A stretch of DNA of 12,032 nt from an uncultured Anaerolineaceae bacterium. GTDB taxonomy: Bacteria; Chloroflexota; Anaerolineae; Anaerolineales; Anaerolineaceae. This document shows positions 6,498 through 12,032 of the stretch, piece after piece. Numbering within the stretch: the first letter of the stretch is position 1; each line of letters opens with the position of its first letter. The stretch covers positions 1-12,032 of the forward strand of contig CALAEB010000283.1 in NCBI GenBank assembly GCA_937890875.1. The letters are read 5' to 3'. Position numbers and translations under genes: made by a program. Under the pieces are notes generated by a model. The model worked only from the letters and a program-made list of their open reading frames with translations, was not told where the DNA came from and did not search any database.

Positions 6498-8330
6498 TTA
6501 TTTTATTCTGGATTGCAGGTAATTGGCCGCAGCAGCGTCCAACGTTCCGGAAATGCCTTTTTCGAGAATCAAAAACCAATCCGGCGCGAATTCTTTAACG
6601 CCGTAAGCCTTGTTCGCGGTCAGCAACGCCCTCACCGCGGTAAAATCGGTCGGATTATCCTCTCCGCGCAGGTCGACCGCGATGAATTCCGTGTCGGAAC
6701 GGAACCCGAACGGGTAAACTTCATAGCGGTGGGACAAATGGGGATAGAGGTGGTTGGTGGCGGAGACGGCTGCCGTTTCCGGGATATTTTCCATCGCTTC
6801 AGACATGGCCTGATATTCCGCGGCATGTTCCCGATAAGCTGAAAAATAGCTGCTTTTCGGCTGATGATAAGCCGCTGAGAAAATCAGTGCCGAAGCCAGC
6901 AGCAGGGACCCCAGCGCATGTCGGCGCTGTTCCGGCAGATGGGCGAACCTTTGCACGCAGATCCAAATCAACAGCGAGATCGTGCCGAAGTGGTATTGAA
7001 AATCGATCGAATACTGCCCGTAAAAGTCCGGTAGCAGGAGGATCGGGAAGAAGAGCGGAATTTCCGATATACGGAATAAGCCGGACAGCGGGATCAGCGC
7101 CAGCGGCAAAAAGATCCAGCCAAGAAAGATCAGCTTTTCGGCGGTGAAACTCTGCGTGAACAAGTAAAGCGGATTGGTGAGCAGAATTTTCACGATTTCA
7201 AAAAAGGATCCGTTTGTTTGTTCCGGAATGAGGCTGGCATAGCGATAGGCGAAGGTTCCGGTGTCCAGCACAAAGGCCGAAACGATCAGGAAATAAACCC
7301 CCGAAAAAAGGATCACAAAAAAACGCTGCCGGCGGGGGGGCGTCTTCCGGAACAGCGCACACAGGCCGAAACAGATGGTGTAGATGGCGGCGTCTTCTTT
7401 TACCATCAGTGTCAACAGCAGAAAAATCAGCATGGGTTTCTGTCGCTGTTTTTCGAAAAAATAAATGAAACCGAGCAGGAAGAAGGGTAGCAGCGCGTTC
7501 TCATGAAAATCCTTGAACTGCCCGCCGAGGATCCCCGGCTGCAGGAGAAAAGCGGTGACGATCAGGAGCGCGGTCCCCGTCCCGGCTTTTTTGTGGATGC
7601 AGAGTTTAAAGAGCGGGATGGCCGCCAATCCGCTAAACAACGACTGGACGAAGATCAGGTATTCCGGAGACGGAAAAACCAGATATCCGGGCAGCAGCAA
7701 ATACAGGATCGGGGAAAAATGGACGGCGGTAAACTGGTTGATCTGAACACCGGTGACCGTGTTCAAAGGCCTGAGCGTTTTTCCCATCGCATAGAACATC
7801 TGGTCAAAGGTGCCTAAGTCGTTCCCGGACGAGAGGAAAATCCGGTGCCGGACAATCCCGACACTCGCGGCGCAGAGGCTGTACAGCAGAACAATACCGA
7901 GAACGGCCAGCAATCCCTGTTTTTCGGTGAGATGAACAGCCGGTTTCGGTTCGCCGCGGAAGAAGCAGCGGGCCAATACGGCGGAGAGCAAAAACAGCAC
8001 GATGCAGGCCGCGAGCGAGCCCTGACTGAACCAGCCGATCAGGATCAGCGCGAGATTCCCGCCGAAGAAAAGAAAGCAGTCCAAGATCCGCCGATTTTTC
8101 AGCCAGCGGCAGAAAACCAAATAGGCGAATAAGCCCGCTCCACAAAAAACAAGCAGGAATTTCGGATATTCCGCGGTGATTCCGCTTCTTAATTCAGCAA
8201 ACGGAATTCCCCGGAATTGGCGGTACAGCGAAAAATAAATGAGCAGAAGGAATGCGGAAAGGAACGAAACCACCCATTCCTCGATGGCCCTTCCGGATGC
8301 CTCCGTTTTGTCTTTTCCCCAATTCATCAT
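6498..8330 (-). CDS. DUF2079-type polytopic membrane protein (GT-C-like)
   Basis: This is a 610-residue inner-membrane protein with about a dozen hydrophobic segments by eye. It matches the DUF2079 pattern: SSGNDLGTFDQMFY with N170, D171, F175-D176, then VHFSPILYLLLPGY from 203, QFKDFHENALLPFF from 271, and MVKEDAAIY from 309. DUF2079 proteins resemble GT-C glycosyltransferases, which use lipid-linked sugars and carry acidic residues in the first large external loop, but their reaction is not established. The region before residue about 140 is an extension with extra membrane segments. The last 130 residues or so are largely soluble. The start is an ATG-ATG pair with no clear ribosome site. 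The preceding gene ends 40 bases upstream on the same strand, so coupling from it is likely. A role in surface glycan assembly is inferred from neighbours. Confidence 0.88.
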   Translation of the reverse strand: MMNWGKDKTEASGRAIEEWVVSFLSAFLLLIYFSLYRQFRGIPFAELRSGITAEYPKFLLVFCGAGLFAYLVFCRWLKNRRILDCFLFFGGNLALILIGWFSQGSLAACIVLFLLSAVLARCFFRGEPKPAVHLTEKQGLLAVLGIVLLYSLCAASVGIVRHRIFLSSGNDLGTFDQMFYAMGKTLRPLNTVTGVQINQFTAVHFSPILYLLLPGYLVFPSPEYLIFVQSLFSGLAAIPLFKLCIHKKAGTGTALLIVTAFLLQPGILGGQFKDFHENALLPFFLLGFIYFFEKQRQKPMLIFLLLTLMVKEDAAIYTICFGLCALFRKTPPRRQRFFVILFSGVYFLIVSAFVLDTGTFAYRYASLIPEQTNGSFFEIVKILLTNPLYLFTQSFTAEKLIFLGWIFLPLALIPLSGLFRISEIPLFFPILLLPDFYGQYSIDFQYHFGTISLLIWICVQRFAHLPEQRRHALGSLLLASALIFSAAYHQPKSSYFSAYREHAAEYQAMSEAMENIPETAAVSATNHLYPHLSHRYEVYPFGFRSDTEFIAVDLRGEDNPTDFTAVRALLTANKAYGVKEFAPDWFLILEKGISGTLDAAAANYLQSRIK

Positions 8331-8370
8331 GCCATGATCGCTGTCATCAGCCAGGAAACAGCATTCCCGC

Positions 8371-10374
8371 TCATATTTCGTCTTTTTCCGCGGCGCTGTA
8401 GTTCACGAGCAAGGTCAGCAGGCTTTCAGCTTCGGGGCTCAGGCTGGTTGCGGCCTGGAATTCGGCGACCGGCTTTTGAAAATAGCCCTCATTTCCCGCT
8501 TCCGCCACGATTTGACGGATCCATGTCCCGGCCGTTTCCAAATCGTCCGCCATCAGCGCGCTGAAGACGAATGTTTTCAATTCCACCGGTGTGGACGGCG
8601 TATGGCCCAGCGCAAAGGCCTGTTTGCCGAGAGCGAGCGTTTCTTCCCATTTTCCCTGCTGCGCGGCCAGTTCCCCTTTTTCGTAATAGTAGCACCAGGT
8701 ATGATCGGGTTCGGTTCCCATGAACGGCTGGAAACGGATCTCGCGGGCAGGGTTGGCGATGATCCGCGCCGGATCGGAAAGCGGCAGGCTTTTCTTCAGG
8801 ACGGAATTCAAAAACGGCAGATTGCTGTCCTCCTCGGTCAAAACTTTCAGGCAGGTGCTGGGGGTGGCGTAAATGACCAGCGCATCCGCTGTGTTCCCGC
8901 TGAATCGGTTATGGAAAACCTCGCCGGGAGTGAACTCGTTCAGATAGCCCAGACGGGCGCTGACCTGGAAAAATTTATAAGCCTCAGCTGCCGGGGCTTC
9001 CGGATTCTCGTAGTTCCAGTTCAGCAGCGCGTTCAGTGAGTTGTCCGTGATCGTCTCAAACGGGAATTGGTCGCCTAAAATAAGCGTATTCGGTTCGATG
9101 TCTGGTGCGCGCCACTGCAGCTGCCAAAAGTAATTCTGGATCAGTATCCAGTCCTTGCGAAACTGATTCTGAATCTGGAATTGATACCCGGCCATGATCC
9201 CGATTAACAGCGCGACGACAGCCGGCTGGTATTTTTTGCGGATCAGCAGGGACAAAAAAGCTGCCAGCATCATGGATGCTCCCAACATAAAGGGCAGCGT
9301 GATCCGGTCCCAGAAGAGCGCCAGTTCCATTTGCAGCCCGGCCGCCCAAACCGGCAGCCCGGAGGTCAGAAAAACAAAGAACCCCGCGAGAAAAAATTGC
9401 AGATTCTCCCGGTCGGATGAGACGGATCTGTCCGTTTCATCTTTCATCGCGCGCGTGAATATGAAGAAAAGCGCTGCGCTCAGCAACACGACTCCCCCAT
9501 AGAGCAGCGTGGTTTTCATGCCGGAGGGGAAATGGAACATGGACAGCCAGGCGTCAATCCCCGCCATTTTCAGGTTGCCGAAAATATTGCCGGCCAGTTC
9601 GAGCAGATATTGCAGCGGATTGCCTGCCAGACCCTGTACCACATTGGGCTGGATATAGCCGCTTTGTGAGAAAAATCCTCGCCAGATGATGAAAACGGCT
9701 AACACCAGCGCGTATGGCAATTCCCAGCGAACCAATTGTTTCCAGCGGTTTCCCGCGCCGGTCTGCCTGCACAGCATTGTCCAGATCAGGACCGGACGGA
9801 AAAACTCAAGTCCAATGAAGTACTCGATCAGGAACAGGCCGCATAATTCGAACAGGATGGACAGCGGGAAGTATATCCAGCGGTTTCCACTGCCGCCGAC
9901 CATGCGCTGCGTCAACGCGAACGAGCCCAACAGAAAGGCCAGCGTCGTGAAATGATGCGTGAATTCCGCGGCGATGGACTGCTGCAGGAAGCCCGGATAA
10001 AGCAGAGCAAAAACGGCCGTCCATGCGGCGAGCAGGGCCTGCTTCGGAAAAGACCGTTTCAAAATTTGATAGATCAGGAAAGAACACAGCCAGCGCAGAC
10101 CCGTACAGAGGAGGTGCCAGGCCAGCACGTTCTCGCGCAGCAGCGGTGACAGCATTTTGTACAGCAGATATCCGAATTCCCGGTTCCAGCTGAAAAAAAC
10201 TTTGTATTCCGCCGGACCGCCGCGGTGGTAAGCCCAGATAAAATTGGCGTCGTCACCATGCAGCCCAAGCTGGCCGATGAACACCGCATAAGCCAGCGAC
10301 GCGGTGACAGCAGAGAAAACGGCAAAGCACAAATCCGGCCGGGCGGATATCTTTTTTTGAAGGGTCCGAATCAT
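8371..10374 (-). CDS. Polytopic membrane protein, GT-C-like, with soluble TPR-like tail
   Basis: I do not recognise a named family. The longest open frame reaches 10620, but its first 82 codons run inside oxidoreductase B and look like shadow sequence. The ATG at 10374, which begins MIRTLQKK 13 bases after that gene's stop, is the sensible start and gives 667 residues. A weak AGG lies about six bases before it. About ten hydrophobic segments span residues 15 to about 460. Just after the first comes GLHGDDANFIWAYHRGG with D41-D42, the place and type of acidic motif seen in GT-C glycosyltransferases. From about residue 555 the sequence is soluble and helical, with a TPR-like repeat (CYYYEKGELAAQQGKWEETL and the following helix pair). 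It is probably co-transcribed with oxidoreductase B and the DUF2079 gene. Sugar transfer across the membrane is a reasonable inference, not shown. Confidence 0.82.
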   Translation of the reverse strand: MIRTLQKKISARPDLCFAVFSAVTASLAYAVFIGQLGLHGDDANFIWAYHRGGPAEYKVFFSWNREFGYLLYKMLSPLLRENVLAWHLLCTGLRWLCSFLIYQILKRSFPKQALLAAWTAVFALLYPGFLQQSIAAEFTHHFTTLAFLLGSFALTQRMVGGSGNRWIYFPLSILFELCGLFLIEYFIGLEFFRPVLIWTMLCRQTGAGNRWKQLVRWELPYALVLAVFIIWRGFFSQSGYIQPNVVQGLAGNPLQYLLELAGNIFGNLKMAGIDAWLSMFHFPSGMKTTLLYGGVVLLSAALFFIFTRAMKDETDRSVSSDRENLQFFLAGFFVFLTSGLPVWAAGLQMELALFWDRITLPFMLGASMMLAAFLSLLIRKKYQPAVVALLIGIMAGYQFQIQNQFRKDWILIQNYFWQLQWRAPDIEPNTLILGDQFPFETITDNSLNALLNWNYENPEAPAAEAYKFFQVSARLGYLNEFTPGEVFHNRFSGNTADALVIYATPSTCLKVLTEEDSNLPFLNSVLKKSLPLSDPARIIANPAREIRFQPFMGTEPDHTWCYYYEKGELAAQQGKWEETLALGKQAFALGHTPSTPVELKTFVFSALMADDLETAGTWIRQIVAEAGNEGYFQKPVAEFQAATSLSPEAESLLTLLVNYSAAEKDEI

Positions 10375-10387
10375 ATGCTGCCTGAAT

Positions 10388-11371
10388 CTATACGTTAACC
10401 CATTCCCCGTTCTTTTTCGCGGAGGCCAGTGCGGCGCAGATGAATGCCATATTTTTGGCGGCGTCATCGGCATCGTAACGCAGCGGCTTCCGGTTTTGTA
10501 CGCAATCCGCGAAATGTTCGAGCATGCGGGTATATTCATTCGTTTCATCGCGCAGAATTGTTTCCACGCCGTCAATTTTCCGGGTGACCGTACCGTGACT
10601 GACGCCGAGGTGGAACCCATATTCCGCGCGGATAAAACCGCGTGTCCCGCTGATCTGATAACCGGAAGGGTAATTGGAGACCAGTCCGCTGCTCAAAACG
10701 GCGGAACGGCCGCTCGGAAACCGGGCCAGAATATTGATCTGATCGTCCACGCCGTGGGCATGCATGTGCGCGACCGCTGACACCGCTTCCGGTTCATCAT
10801 TGAAAAGGGTGCGGGTGACATTCACACAGTAACAGCCGACATCCATCAGTGAACCGCCTTTCAGTTCAGCGCTGAGCCGGATGTTGGATAAGTCGGTCAG
10901 CAGGAAGGAATGGAAGGACTGCATGGTGAGGGATTCTCCCAGAATGCCGTTGCGGACGTCCGCGATGATTTTTTCCGTCAGCGGATGGAAGCGATACATA
11001 AATGCCTCCATCAAAAGCACACCGTTCGCTTTTGCGGCGCTCCCCATCTCAAGGCAGTCTTCCGGCGTCACCGCCAGCGGCTTTTCGCACAGGATGTGTT
11101 TTCCGGCTTCAGCCGCTTTGACGGCCCATTCTTTGTGCAGGCTGTTGGGGAGCGGGATATAGACCGCCTCGATCTCCGGACTGGCGAGCAGCGCCTCATA
11201 ACTGCCGAAACTTTGCGGCACGTCGTTTTCTGTGGCAAAGGCCTTCGCTTTTTCGGGGTCCCGGCTGGCGACGGCTGTGATTTCCGCGTTGGACGCGAGT
11301 CTGGCTGCGGGGATCAATTGTTTTCTGGCGATTCCCGCACAGCTGAGAATGCCGATCTGGATTTTCTTCAT
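10388..11371 (-). CDS. Gfo/Idh/MocA-family NAD(P)-dependent oxidoreductase, copy B
   Basis: This 327-residue paralogue of the enzyme at 5151-6137 has the same motifs at the same positions. The Rossmann start is GILSCAGIA (7-15), then CEKPLA at 95-100 (K97), MEAFMYRFHP (121-130) and GGSLMDVGCY with D177 and Y181. Near the C-terminus both copies carry DETNEYTRM and RKPLRYDA. Differences concentrate in the substrate-facing middle and C-terminal part (for example AHMHAHGVDDQ against AHYRFPQIDDR), so the two may act on related but different compounds. An AGGAG ribosome site (11379-11383) lies seven bases before the ATG and supports this start. It heads a minus-strand block with the two membrane proteins (13-bp and 40-bp gaps), which suggests its product or substrate belongs to the same pathway. 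Confidence 0.93.
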   Translation of the reverse strand: MKKIQIGILSCAGIARKQLIPAARLASNAEITAVASRDPEKAKAFATENDVPQSFGSYEALLASPEIEAVYIPLPNSLHKEWAVKAAEAGKHILCEKPLAVTPEDCLEMGSAAKANGVLLMEAFMYRFHPLTEKIIADVRNGILGESLTMQSFHSFLLTDLSNIRLSAELKGGSLMDVGCYCVNVTRTLFNDEPEAVSAVAHMHAHGVDDQINILARFPSGRSAVLSSGLVSNYPSGYQISGTRGFIRAEYGFHLGVSHGTVTRKIDGVETILRDETNEYTRMLEHFADCVQNRKPLRYDADDAAKNMAFICAALASAKKNGEWVNV

Positions 11372-11683
11372 TTTTATTCTCCTGACGTTATGGACTGTGA
11401 CATTCGAATTGCGCGTATCTCTTTGAATAAGGCGGAAAACAGCAAAACTGCAAACTACTTTTTTCTGTTTCGAAGCGCCGGATGAACTGCCGGTGTTCGG
11501 AGTTTGAAAAAGGTTGATGAGGACCGGTAATCCGGATTTTGCAGAAACAAAACAATCACAAAGCCTTCCGCAGGTTTAAAACAGATCGATCGATTCCGGA
11601 TTCCACTGTGAGGGCCCTCCCGCTTTTTCACTGTGTGAAAAAAAGAGAATTATCCGCTGCCGTACGTGGGTCTTTTCTCAGGC
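11372..11683. other. Gene-free interval upstream of oxidoreductase B
   Basis: These 312 bases lie between the small membrane protein gene and oxidoreductase B, both on the minus strand. The left end holds the oxidoreductase ribosome site and presumably its promoter; no good -35/-10 pair is visible. Near the right end is a cluster of short symmetric elements (11604-11642), described separately. A 61-codon plus-strand open frame here shows no protein-like pattern. No RNA gene was recognised. Confidence 0.55.
11604..11642. repeat. Cluster of direct repeat, palindrome and hairpin downstream of the small gene
   Basis: Two copies of CACTGTG (11604-11610 and 11629-11635) flank the perfect palindrome GAGGGCCCTC (11610-11619). 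The second copy overlaps a hairpin with arms TTTTTCAC (11624-11631) and GTGAAAAA (11635-11642) around a TGT loop. The site is about 42 bases past the stop of the minus-strand small gene, so a terminator or a regulatory site for oxidoreductase B is possible. As in the other hairpins here, T lies outside the 5' arm and A outside the 3' arm. Confidence 0.4.
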
Positions 11684-11941
11684 TCAGCTCCAAAGCTGGA
11701 TCAGAAACAAAATTACCAGAATGATAATCAGCGAATAAACGGCCGTTATCAGAAAGCTGGCTTTCCAGACTGCGCCCATCGCTTGGAATGACTCTTTCCA
11801 GCTGGGCGGATTGTTGTCCGGATTTTGCGCTGTGCCGGAGCAGCCAGGTTTGTCTTCCCGGTACCAGGGCATGCCCTCGACGTTCATATTGCTCACGGTG
11901 TGGCCGTCATCACCGGGGATAAAATTCGGTTTTGTTTTCAT
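11684..11941 (-). CDS. Small C-tail-anchored membrane protein with MNVEGMPWY motif
   Basis: This 85-residue protein of unknown function has a polar N-terminal half (FIPGDDGHTVSNMNVEGMPW, then a Pro/Asn-rich stretch) and one strong hydrophobic segment at about 61-84 (ASFLITAVYSLIIILVILFL), ending two residues later. With a Lys before the segment, the likely layout is N-terminus in the cytoplasm and a C-terminal anchor in the inner membrane. The DDG...(M)NVEGMPWY pattern resembles small conserved hypothetical proteins I recall from other bacteria; a search is needed to confirm. The ATG at 11941 is preceded by AAGGA only two bases away, a tight but usable ribosome site. It shares strand with the following block but is separated by 312 bases, so it is probably transcribed on its own. 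Confidence 0.7.
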   Translation of the reverse strand: MKTKPNFIPGDDGHTVSNMNVEGMPWYREDKPGCSGTAQNPDNNPPSWKESFQAMGAVWKASFLITAVYSLIIILVILFLIQLWS

Positions 11942-11975
11942 CGTCCTTGTCTTGTCGCTCGCCGCCGACTCAGGA

Positions 11976-11994
11976 TTCGGAATTCAGTTCCGAA
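11976..11994. repeat. Short perfect inverted repeat upstream of the small membrane protein gene
   Basis: TTCGGAA (11976-11982) and TTCCGAA (11988-11994) are perfect 7-bp inverted arms around TTCAG. The site lies 35-53 bases upstream of the small gene's ATG on the minus strand, where a promoter or operator would be expected. Symmetry this short can arise by chance, so a regulatory role is only a possibility. The remaining sequence from 11942 to the window end shows nothing else. Confidence 0.3.
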
Positions 11995-12032
11995 GCAAAA
12001 ACATCCGTTGCCGGCTGCTTTTCCGAATTTGA

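Noticed and set aside
6184..6842. Plus-strand open frames starting in the gap and running over the DUF2079 gene end
   Set aside because: They overlap antisense to a clear membrane protein gene and show no signal peptide, motif or ribosome site worth noting.
10375..10620. N-terminal extension of the GT-C-like protein up to 10620
   Set aside because: These 82 codons overlap the well-supported end of oxidoreductase B in another frame and are not membrane-like. The ATG at 10374 gives a normal start with a first membrane segment soon after.
11424..11453. Possible minus-strand promoter (TTGCAG, 18-base spacer, TATTCA) upstream of oxidoreductase B
   Set aside because: Each box matches only three of six consensus bases, which is no better than chance in an AT-rich leader.
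11811..12032. Plus-strand open frame of 73 codons at the right edge
   Set aside because: It is antisense to the small tail-anchored protein, whose sequence looks far more protein-like, and has no supporting ribosome site.
1..12032. CRISPR array, transposase, integrase, toxin-antitoxin, phage or defence genes
   Set aside because: I looked on both strands for regular spaced repeats and for hallmark motifs and found none. SbcC alone is a housekeeping repair protein and not evidence of a defence island.

Overview
The window is a bacterial chromosomal segment of roughly 50-55% GC by eye. It is densely coded, with seven clear large genes and one small one. The taxon cannot be fixed from sequence alone. 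Two Gfo/Idh/MocA oxidoreductases, a DUF2079-type membrane protein, GT4 glycosyltransferases and an SbcC of archaeal-Rad50 length would fit a Lentisphaerota/Verrucomicrobiota-like (PVC) or similar anaerobe, but this is a weak inference.

Left part, plus strand (1-4917): an sbcC (Rad50-like nuclease ATPase) gene is followed by two family-4 glycosyltransferase genes. All three junctions, including the one with a gene that ends at base 24, are ATGA stop/start overlaps, so this looks like a translationally coupled operon. The gene cut off at the left edge is probably the nuclease partner sbcD, but only its last few codons are present. The run ends in an AT-rich gap (4918-5150) holding two hairpins and lying between convergent genes.

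Right part, minus strand (read from right to left): first comes an 85-residue C-tail-anchored small protein (11941-11684), then a gene-free gap. Next is a three-gene block: Gfo/Idh oxidoreductase B, a 667-residue polytopic GT-C-like protein with a soluble TPR-like tail, and a 610-residue DUF2079 protein, with only 13 and 40 bp between genes. A second gene-free gap carries a 20-bp perfect inverted repeat that probably ends this transcript. Last is Gfo/Idh oxidoreductase A, a close paralogue of B. The two oxidoreductases therefore bracket two large membrane proteins that look like lipid-linked-sugar glycosyltransferases.

Taken together, the non-sbcC genes suggest surface glycan or glycolipid work: cytoplasmic GT4 enzymes, GT-C-like membrane enzymes and sugar-type oxidoreductases. 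This role is inferred from families. No CRISPR array, transposase, integrase, tRNA, rRNA or recognisable defence system was found, and I do not see a clear-cut new system. The items most worth a second look are the bracketed membrane pair, the GT4 enzyme lacking both EX7E glutamates, and the long T-outside/A-outside hairpins.
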